64,000 bases of DNA from positions 10,596,001 through 10,660,000 of the forward strand of contig BSYO01000003.1 in the NCBI GenBank assembly GCA_033239525.1, given 5' to 3'. This DNA is from Nepenthes gracilis. Taxonomy: Eukaryota > Streptophyta > Magnoliopsida > Caryophyllales > Nepenthaceae. Positions 45,401-58,800 of the stretch are shown in pieces. The notes under the pieces are model-generated. The model saw nothing but the letters and a program-made list of their open reading frames with translations, was not told where the DNA came from and ran no database searches. The translations under genes and the position numbers were made by a program. The first letter of the stretch is position 1, and each line of letters opens with the position of its first letter.

Positions 45401-48400
45401 ACCTATCAAAACTCCAAGGGTTGGTAGGGATGCTTCACTTCATCAATATGAAGCCTTTTTTAGTTTTTTACTTTTCCTTCTGTTTTTTCAAGCACCAAAC
45501 ATGCTGCAGCATTTTGCTTTCTTTTCTTGTACTTTATGTTTTTTCACACTTTTTTACTTGATGATTCTAATTTCTCTGATCTTTGCGCCTAAAATTTGGT
45601 GATGCTTGGAGGCCCTATGAATGGAGGGTATTTTTTAACAAGGATTTGTGGGGTATTAATATTGTTCATCTCTTAGTATATGAGGATATCTAATGACAAG
45701 AGTTAATGGAAACATCAATCAATCAAAAGGGGGTTGGGGGTCAGAATAGAGGCTTTCTATCCACAGATTTCTTGTTGCCAATGTTTGAGTACAAATGCTG
45801 CATAGTCCATGAAGAAGTTATGATATTTGTTGCAAATCAGTTTGAATTTTTTGTTTGGTTGTACAGAAAAGAGAATAGTGAATTTTTTTCAAGGACCAAG
45901 CTGTATCTTTGACTTATTTGAGACTGCTGCTATCAAACCTGGTTACATCTATTATTTTTGTATCAGTTACTCTTGTACATTATTCTTTCTTTTTTAATAT
46001 CTGGTTTGGATGTCTGGATTGTGGTGTCGTCAACTGTGTTAGATATTGCTATGTATTGGGTAAACGCAATTCAAGTTACTTAGATGGTGTACTGAAATAT
46101 ATGTTGCATTGGATTTGTTGCCGGTGTCAAATTCATTTGGAGAGATTAGGTTTCTTCAGTTTTCTCCTGAGGTGGTTGCCAGCGTCAAATTCATTCTGAG
46201 AGATAAGGTTTCTTCAGTTTTCTCCTGTGGTGGCAGCATTGATAAGAAAACCTTTTCTCTCTTCCTCTGATGTAGTACTTTTTCACCCTTTTTTTCTCAT
46301 GATTTTGAATTGTTCTTTGAATGCTATTTATTTCCTCCATGTCTGCTGAGTAAAATTGCATTGTCACCCAATGGTGGTATTCATTTTGTTCCTTGCACTA
46401 CAGTCTGAAAGCCCTTCCTTGCACTGTTGTTTCAGTATATCATGCTTTTGCCTTTGAAACACATATTTAATCTGAATTTTAACCTTGTTCTGCTTTTATA
46501 TAATTTTTGTCCATTGTTCCATGGTTTGTTGGAATTTTGATTGACATACATATGTTTTGATAAATTATTCTATCTGCAGAGCATATGGCTGCTGACCTTG
46601 ATGTTCTTTTGCAGGTGCAAGAAGTATCCATCAATGGAGCTGAGGGGTCTGTTTCAGTATCTTGTGAATCAGTTGAAAAGGGGGCAAGGAATTGAACTTA
46701 TTATACTACAGGTATCATTGCCTTTTCCTTTGAAGAATTTCCTTTTCTATGCATCTGAGGATAAATTTTAATTTACTTATCTCTTGTTTTTTGGTGTTTA
46801 TTACAGGAGCTTATACAACAAATGGCAAATGTTCAATACACGGAGAACATGACTGAAGAACAGTTAGATGCCATGGCAGGGGGTGAGACTCTACGGTATC
46901 AGGCTACAGCATTTGGGATTACCCGAAACAATAAGGTTATTTGAGCAGATGTTGTTGCTTGAGAAATTTGTGGGATATTTAATTGATATAGTCTTTTCCC
47001 TTTCTGTTCAGCATGGTGACTAATCTATATTATAAGCTTCTGTTATGTCTTTGCTATCATAAAATTGAGTGTATTCAGATTCAATTTTGTTTCAGGCGTT
47101 AATTAAATCAACCAATCGGCTGAGGGACTCCCTGCTTCCCAGGGAAGAACCAAAATTGGCAATTCCCCTTCTGCTGCTTATTGCACAACATCGTTCTCTG
47201 TAAGCCATTTGTGTTTGTTCTTGCTAAAATTAGTTGTATTGCATGAGTGATCCTTCATGTTTGTCTGTAATGGTTCTTAGCTTCTTTTGATTCACACCTT
47301 TTGTGGCGATTTGGAATTGGCTGGTTATGTTGTGTCTTTTGTTGCACTAGTAAAGTTCATCATGATGCTGTAAAGCATGCACTTCATTGTGGGGTGATTA
47401 CGCGGCCATTAGAATTTACTTGATCTAGTATCTGTTGTAACTCAAAGGACAAAAAAAAAAAAAAAAAAAAGCGTGTCAGTCCCATGCCAGCTAGTGTTTC
47501 TTGGAAAATGGAAAGGTATCTTCAAGGTTGAAAATACCTGCGGACTTTGCAATGAACCTCGTCTAACTGGTAAATATTTTGTTGATTGTGTGTGTGTGTG
47601 CGCGCGTGCGTGCATGTGTGTTTGCATGTATATGACTTGCTCGCCACATTTACTTTTATTTGCTGTGCTTTGGTTGGCTGCCACATAGACAGCTGTCCTC
47701 AAATCTCTTAAGTTCTTCACAGTTTATGCAAGTGTGTTGTGCCATGCAGGGTTGTGATAAATGCAAATGCGCCTTACATTAAAATGGTCAGTGAACAGTA
47801 TGATAGATGTCATGGGATTCTCCTTCAATATGTTGAATTCCTTTGTAGCGCAGTCACTCCCGCAACTGCTTATGCTCAATTGATACCTCCTCTTAATGAC
47901 CTCATCCACTCATACCATCTTGAGCCTGAGGTATTATTCTTGTTTTTCTTTTTTATATTTCATTCTCATTAGCATGAGATTTCACATGAACTTCTTAAAT
48001 TATTTTCTTTTCAACTATTTGTTTTTTGTATAATGGTATATATATTCTTCCATGAAGAATATGTGATGCATGTTACGGTGTTAATAGGTCTGTCATTGCC
48101 TTTCCATTGATTTAGGTGGTCTTTTTAATTTTTCGGCCGGTGATGAGGCTTTTCAAATCTCAGAGTAGCCCCAGTGTTGTGTGGCCTTTATGTGGTAGTG
48201 AAGTTGATAATGGATCTGCAATGGGAAAAACATCTGTGTCAACCGATCCTTGTGTTCTGACTTTGGATCTTGGTTCTTCTCAGAAGCCTATAAGGTACTA
48301 CTTGTTTGCCTTGCATTTCACGAATTGCTATGTTTTAACTTTTCTTTTGTTATATTCTGTGTGTGGATCAACTTGGAATTAACTGAAAGAAAAAGACTCC

Positions 48401-51400
48401 AAAATTTGAATACTCAATAGGGCAATAAAGTTAGATTTTGAGAAGTCAAATATGCCCTATAAAGTTGAAAAGGGCATGTATATACGACCTAACAATTTCC
48501 TTAATTGAAGTTTCAAAATGCTTGGATATGTGGGTTTCGTTAACTAGGATTATTTAATATGATTACAAGCACCAAAAGAATATCTAATGAGTGCAAATGA
48601 AACACTAATTATCTTTGAATAAAACTAAATAAGTCATACAGTGAAGCTCACAAAGACTAGGACAAGAACTGAGCATGCTAGAAAATCAATTTAGATTATG
48701 CTAGAGTCATGGACCTTAGCTTCTGAAGTTATATATTTGTGGAGGTTGGTGAAAAAGTTAGGGAGACGGAAAGGGATCTACAAAGTTTTTTTCTTTGGCC
48801 TAGAACACTTATACATGGTCTGTGGGGAAGTCTTATTGTAATCTAAAACAGGATAGCCAATTTTTATAATTGAAGTAATGATTAGTGTAAGACCTTGTGA
48901 TCAAGACTAGTGACTGTTCCATTGTGATAGGTCTATGTCAGCTGTGAGCTTTTGAGGGCTTTCATCTTTGTCTTATTGATGATTTAACTTACTAGGAATT
49001 TTCAGCATGAGGTTTCCTGGTGTTTGTTGTTTACCAATGATATTTTTTTATGGGTGAAACAAGATATGTAGTAGAATCAAAGAAAGAATTGTGGAGAGAG
49101 GATCCAAATGGTTCAAGATAAGAAGTAGAACGGAGTACAATAATGTTGCTAGTAATTCTGGGCCTTATAATTAACGAGTGAAAATAACAATCAAAAATTT
49201 TTTAAAACACTAGATTTTGTTACCTTGTATGTACAGTTCAAGTAAAAGAGCTTGATGTGATTCATTGAAAGGAGGTGTAGTTAACTTGGACAAATGCAAT
49301 GGGAATGTTATATGACTTAGAATCCCTACTGATTTATATGATGTTATATAGATTGGATTGTTATGCAATAAAAAAAGAGGATATGCAGGTGTAACCAAAA
49401 CGGGGATGCCTGGATGGGTGACTGGCTTAGCTCACAAAGATAAACTAAGAAATTTGTGTGAATTTACTCAAAGATGAAATGTTTAGTGAAGGATGTTTAA
49501 GGTGGTTCATGCATGCGTGCATGCACGATTGAGAAAAATATGATGTGGTTGATGTACTAGTCTACAGGTAGTGAAGTTGTATGCTTAAGGAACTTGGAGT
49601 GGAGCAATCAAAAAATGTATGAAAAGGATTCTAATTTGGGGGTTTGGCATTAATAAACCAAGCAGAATGTATAGGTGTGGCGATCTGAACACGAATCACT
49701 TGACTCGACCCAAACTAACAACGCGGGGAAGTTTAAATTATAAATGGTCATTATAAATCCATCATAAATAAAATATCCATCATAAATGTCAAATTCCTCG
49801 AAGTAAGAGATTACATAAATCTCTATAACAAAATAAAACTTAAGGAAACGTGGTGCTGACATGTTATCCAATATCTATCAAAACGGAAAAGAGATCATCA
49901 TCTCTTGATATGAAGTTGCCGGACTCTTCTACTTGAATCTCCACAGCAACTATATGATATCCATTAGTACGCTATTGACTTGTTCTACTCTAGAATAAAG
50001 AAAATGCAATGGTGAGCCAAAAGTCCAATAATTAATATAATCAATGATATCAACAATCAATAAACATATTGGATAATAACAACATTAAATATACAAGAGC
50101 AATAACATGCAACCAACCATCAACTATCCAAAACTCAATGTGACATTGTGAATACGACTCAAGAGCTATAAGAACAACCATCAAGGGTTTCCACCAAAAC
50201 TGAATAGTATGAATACAATTGGGACTCCATAGAATCTAAATATCAATAATAATATAGGTTCTACTGAACATATCTCAATAAAGGGTATTACTATATGAGC
50301 CATCATAATAATCTTTTTGGATCTTGTTTTGTCACTGTAAGCTGACTATGTGCTCATCACTATTGGTTGAGTAACAACAACGAAGTAATAGATGATCGCA
50401 AGTTTGATGAGCGACTAACTTTGTGGTCTCATGATATCTTGCTATATTTAATATGCAAGTATCGTACTCAACTTAGATGATTAATATTCACGTTACCCCC
50501 TCAAGATAAGTTTAGAATATGTTACGTTGGTATTTTAGTGGTCCAATCGAGATCCACACTTGCGAAGGGTTTGAAATACTCTATCTCAAATCTACGTGTC
50601 AAAATTAGCACCCCTCTATATGATATCTCTCAACATCTTATCATGCATTATTCATAGGATTATAATTATCTCTCCGTGAACACAGATCTTAAATCCATCG
50701 GGATATGAAAATTAGTATTGGACAATTATATACCACATTAAGGTTCCACAGATTCTATATTCATTGAAATAATAGTGTTTCATATAATTTTCTTTAGTTT
50801 AACCATAGATAACAAGCATATATTTATGCATGCAAAGATTACACAAAGAAAGATAACCAATGACCAAAGATAAGAGAAATGATTCTTCAAGGACACTAAG
50901 TATCCGATATATTTATGCATGCAAAGATTACACAAAGAAAGGTAATCAATGGCCAAAGACAAGAAAAATAATTCTTCAAGGACACTAAGTATTCGATATA
51001 TGGCGTCCCATTGGCCTGCTATTGTTCTATACTCTTGGCATAATTATCAAATAACTATTCTAGGCCTTGCACCTAAGATCTAGACCGAAACAATTTTTGG
51101 TCTTTTAGCGTTCAAACATTGGCATGCATGCCAGTTTCAAGCTAATTGCTACTCTCTACCGAATTGTAGCAATTCCACAATCTAATCCATTAAGACCTTC
51201 AGATTAGATAAAGAGTCACAACAAATACCACCAACTCACAGATTTCTCGCAACTTTCAAATCTGCTCGAGATAAGTCTGGTGTTTTGAACCCTGCTTCTC
51301 ATGACATTCAAACGTCAGCCCTTAGCTCATGAAATAACTAATTAATTCACATGGGTTTAAACATACAAGGTTCCTAACTCTCTCAAAATACATCTACCAA

Positions 51401-54400
51401 AATTTATTCTCAATATCACACAGCTATGTCCATAGACCAACCGAGCCACCTCAAATAGGACTTGGCCTTCGAACTCGGCATCGCATGCTGGTCTTACTCT
51501 GAGACATCAGACCATAGATTCACAAATCTATGTCATACAAGCAGTTATCATGCATTAAAACAATCTTCTATCTTAAGGTCCGATGCAAACAAATCTATAT
51601 CACACATTAATGGCATAAAGCAATAAACTTGAATCATAGAAGCGTGAAATACTCAGATCTGGTTATATATGTGTTGATGTTCAAACTTCATTCTAATGTT
51701 GACTAAATAATAGTGTGGAATGCTAGTCAAATATCGTATAGAAAATGATGAATACCAAGTCATGCAAACATAAAATTAAACATACATCTCCTACATTTGT
51801 TACATTATTTGATAACTTGAACCAATAAAAAACAGTGAGAAATTTATAGATTCCGATTAACAAGAAAGTATAAGGATTTCCAAGAAAACGATTAGATTGT
51901 CTGAGAATGGTGGAGATTTAACTTGCAATGATAAGAATGTCCAGGAATTGTGGAGATTTTACTTGTCCCAAGATATGTGAAAAAAATGGATCAATAAACA
52001 TGAACAACCACCACAACTACTCTTCAAATGGATTTTGGAATCACTACCAAAAGATCCGTCCAAGGCAAAAAAAGAAGGCTAGATTTGTTGCTCTTCTTTT
52101 TCTTTCTCTAGCTCAGGGTTCTCTTTCTCTCAAACACTTAGAGCAATAAAATTGCAGCAACTATGAACCAAGGGAACTACCATTTAAATAGAAGTTGGAT
52201 GATGGTAAGAAAACAATTTAAGAGAGGGGCGGTTAGGGGATGAATCAAGTGCTCCCAATTAACTTCCTATTTAATTGTTAATTAACTAGTCAATAATTCA
52301 TCCTTTCTATATGGCGTCCATTCGGATTTAAAAAAATAAATAATAATAAATAAAACGGGCCTTACATATAGAGAGGAGTTGTAGATGGGTTGTTGGAGGG
52401 TGGGATGTGATGCAACGCTCTTTATATATCTAATAGTACTCAGTAGAATGTAAGATTTTGTGATTGATGATGATGTGGTTGTTGTGGTGGTTGTAGTTTT
52501 TGGTTTTATTGAATAATCTGTATCTTTGTGATGTTAAATATATAATAGGTTGCTGTTGAATGTTGGTCTGATGACTTTTATTTGTTCTTCTGGCTGATTA
52601 ACTATGTTACTTTTGTTTTCTGATTTAAATTATTTTTGCCCTCTGATGTATTTTTTTCCAACTACATTGCAGTTGGTCTGATCTTCTCAATACAGTGAGA
52701 ACAATGCTGCCTTCTAAAGCTTGGAATAGTCTCTCACCTGATGTTTATGCAACATTTTGGGGTCTCACTTTATATGACTTATATGTTCCTCGGACTCGTT
52801 ATGAGTCTGAAATAGCAAAGCAGCATGCTGCTCTAAAGGCTTTGGAAGAGCTTTCTGATAATTCAAGCTCAGGAATTGCTAAGAGGAAGAAGGATAAGGA
52901 AAGGATTCAAGAATCCCTAGATCGTCTGACAAGTGAACTACAAAAGCATGAGGACCACGTTTCTTCTGTGCGCAGACGCCTTTCTCAGGAGAAGGACAAG
53001 TGGTGGAGTTCTTGCCCTGATACATTAAAGATTAATATGGAGTTCCTCCAACGTTGTATTTTTCCCCGCTGTATATTTAGCATGCCTGATGCCGTTTACT
53101 GTGCCGTGTTCGTGCATACTCTTCATTCCTTGGGGACTCCATTTTTTAACACCGTCAACCATATTGATGTTCTCATATGCAAAACCTTACACCCAATGAT
53201 ATGCTGCTGCACTGAATATGAGGCTGGTAGACTCGGCAGATTTTTGTATGAGACGCTGAAGATTGCATACAGTTGGAAGGTAATTAACATTCAGATGATT
53301 TTCATTCACGTTTCCCTTTGATATCTAGGAGCATTATGCTGATGGTTGTCTTTGCCAGAGTGATGAGTCTATATATGAACGTGAATGTGGAAACATGCCT
53401 GGTTTTGCAGTCTACTACAGATTTCCAAACAGTCAGCGGGTCACATATGCTCAGTTTATTAAGGTGAGTTCTGATGATTGTCATCATATACCATCTTTTA
53501 GATTCACAAGTTCTAGCATTTTTCTGTTTTAAACGTAACTAAACCAAACAAAACCTCCTCACTTCCATTCAATTCCCTTGTATGCTGGCTCCTCGATTAA
53601 GTCCAACTTCGGGTGATCATGTCTGATGGTTTCCTTAAGACTCTTTTTGATCTTCTTCTGTCTTTTTGTAATGAGAACCTTCTAAAGCTCCTACACCTAC
53701 TGATAAGTAAACTAGGTGTTCTTGGCTTTATATAATCAAATAACCTCAAATTCATCTTTGACATTATCTTTTCTATGGATTCTACCCCTGACCTTTTCTC
53801 GTAATGTCATTTTTTATTGTATCTTTTCTTGTATGAACGCAGGTACATCTCAATAACTCTATGTCCGCTACCAATTTTTGAACATATTAATATTTAACAG
53901 CCCCACTATCCGCTCCATACAGTATCCTGATAGTGTTTTCTTTAAAGTTGAGTGGTATGATCTGATCACAAAGGACCACTTGTTCACTCCTCCACTTCAT
54001 TCCACCTACGTTGATCCATGAATTACGTCCTCATCATTCTCCCTATCTTTTTGAACCATCCATCCAAGATATCTGAAGTAGTTCCTCATTTGTACACTTA
54101 GTCCCTAATATCACCTCCCCACCTACTCTTTGTTTGTAAACTTATATTGCATATATTAAATCTTAACTTCTACTTATCAAAAAACCTTTAGCTTCCAATT
54201 TAAAGCTGGCGCCTTTTGTTCATCCACCAAAACTATGCCCGCCCCCACCCCCCCCCCGGCCCCCCCCCAAAAAAAAAACCTAACATAGATTGTCTTGAAT
54301 ATGTGTGATCAGTTTGCCCATAGCCAATGCAACTACATACAGCCCATTGGTGTAAATCAGTCATAAAAACCTCGGGCTCTCTTGTGTAGACCTCAGGCAA

Positions 54401-55862
54401 GAAACAACTCCATCATACATGTCGTTCATAAGTTAGATGCATGTGATGGAAACTATTTTTTCCCTCTAAAATTATTTATATTATTTTCTCTTGAGCTTGT
54501 ATTGTATGCCTTTTCCTAAATTAGTGAACACGATAGGAAGGTTCTTCTGTCTTTGCTCTTCCCTTGAATTGCTCAATTCGACACCTTAATAAATAGATAG
54601 CTTCCATAGTAGACCTACCTGGTATGGATAAATACTTATTAAATTTCATGATTACGTTTTGCTTGTCAATCTTTTACTATTTTGTGTAATATCATTCTTC
54701 CTGTTCTGCTTTTTCTGTTGCCTTGATGGAGAATGTGCGGAATGCTGATGTTGAATAATAAATTCTTTTTGATAATTTGGCTATTGCTTGAATTATCATT
54801 GTTTTATATTTTATAAATACTCGTAATATATTACAGGTAATTGATTATCTTTTAGAAGATGACATTAAGTAGTATCGTAAATTTTGTGGATAGATTATGA
54901 TTTGTATTGATCATAGAGTTTATTCTAGTATCTTCATCCCCCTCTGATTGTGTTCTTTCTCCTTTTATCTGGATTCTGTCTGTTTCTCCTTGTTTCCTAT
55001 CAGTTTGGTTCAAAGATATTGGCTGTGAGTTATGATAATTGTTTCTTCTACCAAATGACTTTCCAATGCTGAACCACTCTCCCAGTGATTTTGGGCTATT
55101 TACAATCACCATAACCAATTAATTCAAGCCACGGCATAATTTTCATCGGCCATCATCACAACAATGGTCTCACCATCATCAATGATGTTATTCATCACTG
55201 TCTTCACTACCTATTTCCCATTGCATCAACAAACACTGCACCAACACAGCACGCCCCCAGTCACTCAGCATCAAAATAACAGAAAATAAATGGAATCCAA
55301 TCATCAGAAATGAAAAAAAAAAAGGCACTTGAAGCCAAGTCAGACACTTCTTGAATCCTACCTGGAAGTTCCAACATTCACCGACCACAACTCTCTGTAC
55401 ATACAATGCTGACTTGCTCTCCATCAGCCTTCAATTGGATCCCAATTTGTGTTTCCAGTTCATGAATCAATCGATTTCTAAATTACCTTTAAATGCCCAG
55501 TCTGAGTTCATGTTACTGCAAAAATCCTGTCTCCATTATCTTCAATCATCACCAATGACCACATTTTTGTTTCCCGTAGTTGGTAGGGTCAACCGGGCTG
55601 ATTCCCCTTTGTCATTTCGGTTGCTTCTTCTGCTGTGGCCTCTGGCCTATTGCTGTTTTTAGAATTCCAAAGGAATCAAATAGACTTCTTTTTAGTTGGG
55701 CCAGTCAAACTTCATTTGATCAGGCATTGTAAAGTTGATTTAAACTTCAGATAGCCCCCTACTCCACTTTCCTCTAATTTAACATATAGGACATTTTGTT
55801 TCAGAAACACAGTTCTCTCTTTGGAAAGCCACGTCAGTAACCTGTATTTTTCTTCTCATGAC

Positions 55863-55897
<35 letters not shown>

Positions 55898-58800
55898 TTG
55901 TTGAGTTGCTTGCCTTATATTTTAGGCAGATCAGTAGCAGATTGAATAGTAATGAAATAAAAGAGTAATTTTTATTAGTCCTAGGATTGTTTAACCATTT
56001 CATTACATCAAATTGAGATGACTATTCAGGAGAAATTTTTTCCCATGGAGAATATATTGATCAGGCAAGCAGCTTATCCCTCTCTCTCCCTTTTCGCTTC
56101 CCTGAGGAAAATGCTCTTCATACCTAGTTTGTTTCAGGATTTTGTAGATGCTCATTCTGCAGTTATTTGTCAGTGGAGTTCCTATTTTGTTTGTATTATT
56201 TAGTTTAAGATGTAACAATCAACACATTTATTCTGTATATTGTAAACTGGAGATTATGTGGTCGAGATTCTCATTACTGTTATCTTAATATAAAGGTACA
56301 TTGGAAATGGAGTCAAAGAATCACTCGGCTATTGATACAATGCTTGGAATCTACTGAGTACATGGAAATTCGTAATGCTTTGATATTGTTGACAAAAATT
56401 TCGAGTGTGTTTCCTGCTACTCGGAAGAGTGGGATCAACATTGAAAAACGGGTAAGGATACAGTTGAATATTGTGTAAATTATGACACCTCTATCTAATG
56501 AGTAAGGCATGTGAAACGGGCTTGTCTGATCTATCTTCCATGCAGGTGGCAAAAATTAAAGGTGATGAAAGGGAAGATCTAAAGGTTCTAGCCACAAGTG
56601 TTGCTGCTGCTTTGGCTTCCAGAAAGGTAAATAGTAAATATCAATGTAGACTCTGTTCTTTCAGATACAGCAAAAATAATAGGACTGGTTCATTTTGACA
56701 TCATCCAATGAGCTTTCAATGAGCACTAAAAAAAAAAAAAAACAGTAATTTGGGTAGAAGGATAGCTGATTCTCTCTCTCGTTTATTTATGGGGAAACAA
56801 ATTGATTTACTTGAACAACTGCATGCTAAAGTTCTTTTGTGTTGGCAGCCTTCGTGGGTCACAGAAGAAGAATTCGGAATGGGATATCTTGAATTGAAGC
56901 CTGCTACTTCACTTCCTCTGAAGTCTTTAACCAGTAATGGTTCAGGTGTTTCCCACAGTGAACCTGCTGGTGGAAGAGTCATTGCCCCAGGAACCCAACA
57001 TTTGGAGTCAGGAAACTCCATCAGGGACCAGGCTGTAAGACCAAAGCCTGCTGATGGAAAAATGGAGAGGACAGAGAATGCTTCCTCTAACCCAAAATTA
57101 AAAAGTGGCTCAGTGGCCAATGGGTCAGATTTGCAGTCTTCTCTACCCACAACAGGTGTTCAAGTAGGATTGTCGAGATTGATTGAGAATCAAAAGCAGG
57201 TAGATGAATCTACAAGCAGAACTGTTGATGAAAACATCAGGAAAACTGCTTCTAGGGCATCTTCTGAGCCCGAGGTATCATCTTGATCATTGCTGATTAT
57301 TAGGGAAAACACATCACATGCGTACTTAAATGTTGCATGTATCAGAAACCTTTAAATTGGCAAATATCAAACTTTTGTGTTGTCCTGTTTGTGATTGTTT
57401 TCATATATGGGTACGACTATTGTTGACATGTATTATCTGTTGATTGTTAATTCTTATCTGGTGTTAGTTCTATTGTTGTGCACACTTGGACAGACAAATG
57501 AAACTTCATTACATGTTAATTTTCATCAATCAAAGTCTTCAATATTTCCAGGTTGGTTCAGGCCATGCAAATTGAATCTTGTTCATAAAAAAACAATATC
57601 CTTAGCCTTCTTCACCCATTTTCACACTTCTGATCAGACCTTGGTGTACTTGGCCTGAATCCTCTTTGATCTAGTTTATCGAAGCACATCTGCTGCTTGC
57701 AAGCAGCTCATTGGTGATCAGAATGTAAAATCTTGGCTACATTCTCTTCAAGGAAAATTGGGAGTATCTGGTGGCTCTGTTTTTGTTTGAACATCAACTT
57801 GCTGATAGAAAACTCTACTTTGTAGTGCTGAGATTTGTGTTTGATAACCCTTTGATGAATCAGTAGAATGTGTGATCCTGATCTTCCACTTTGTGTATGA
57901 ATTATTGCTCTTGTAGATATTCAAAGCTTTTTCTGATTGAGGACTTACATACTCATTTGAAGAACAGATCATACATACCTTGAGAAAGGTGTGTATAAAG
58001 GAAAACCGCATGGGAAAGTATGATGTGAACTTAAGCAAATGGAAGTCCTACACTCAAGCGATTTATTGTGTAGGAAGATGAAGGATGGGGCACCCTCATG
58101 TATTGACGTTATCAGGTTTTGTCTTAATGACCTACAACCAGTTTCAATTGGGCTGCAGGCTGCACTCAGTTCAAGCTGTCTTTGGGTGAATGCTTCTTAA
58201 AAAACCCTTTGAGAAGGGAATTGATCATGTTAGTTTACCTATATTTTCATAGTTCAAGGTGGTATGATGCTATATCCTTCAGTTTATATTAGTGTAGCAT
58301 TTGAATGCTTGATGATGATTGCCTTACTAGAATAGTTAGCATCTTCTCAATATTCCCACCCCAAAGAGTGAAGAGGCTCAAGACTTCTAGAGGAAATGGT
58401 CTTCACTATAGAATATTGACGAGTATGGAGTACTTTCGAACATGTGCTCCTGTAAGCTCTCTCATAAAACTTCTAAGACTAGTCACTTTCTTAGTTATAC
58501 TACTCTTTGACTTTGTCTCAGTTGGCTTGCTTACTTTCCTACGTTTCCATGAGCTTTTCCGAAATGAGAGTAGATTATTCCTTTGTATAGGAATTTCACT
58601 TCCTCAACTGTTAACTAGGATTTTTTGTTTCCATCCTCTATTATGGATGACTAGAATTTCATCATCTAGAATATTTTCTACAAATATTCCCTTAGAATGC
58701 TATAGAATTTCCTGCCTCCTCTCAACTCAAGAATATTTTAGAGTAAAATATATGTCTCCTCCATTTTTTATAATATTATAGGCTATTCTAAAGCTGGCTA

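Larger units (their letters stand above)
48295..52672 (+). other. THO2 intron 24 (4.4 kb)
   Basis: Donor AAG|GTACTA, acceptor ATTGCAG|TTGGTC. It is dominated by a solo LTR (49670-52371 with target duplication). The flanking 1.4 kb on the left (48295-49669) has no recognisable gene. Confidence 0.7.
53464..56295 (+). other. THO2 intron 26 (2.8 kb)
   Basis: Donor AAG|GTGAGT, acceptor ATATAAAG|GTACAT. It holds a LINE RT relic (53540-54240, minus), a C-rich run (54239-54270) and an ATT microsatellite (55865-55895). The part 54850-55760 has no recognised product. Confidence 0.65.
43269..56626 (+). other. THO2: THO2 exons 19-28: Thoc2 and Tho2 core domains (residues 632-1220)
   Basis: Exons 19-21 hold the short Thoc2 segment ([30 protein letters not shown]). 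Exons 22-24 continue with [19 protein letters not shown] and [12 protein letters not shown]. Exon 25, the largest of this block at 607 nt, opens the Tho2 domain with [20 protein letters not shown]. It continues through a coiled coil ([20 protein letters not shown]) to [19 protein letters not shown] and [16 protein letters not shown]. Exon 27 adds [19 protein letters not shown]. This is the best conserved part of the protein and contacts other THO subunits in known structures of the complex. Confidence 0.9.

Noticed and set aside
44019..46199. Several frames in intron 19 with hydrophobic segments
   Set aside because: T-rich intron sequence reads as Phe/Leu-rich peptides on the plus strand. No motif supports a gene.
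55188..55662. Frames on both strands in intron 26 with hydrophobic stretches
   Set aside because: No recognisable domain. Composition is repetitive (CATCA and CT-rich) and nothing ties them to a gene.
57395..58781. Open frames in THO2 intron 29, considered as extra exons
   Set aside because: Exons 29 and 30 already join in frame with family-like sequence on both sides, and the frames show no THO2 similarity.
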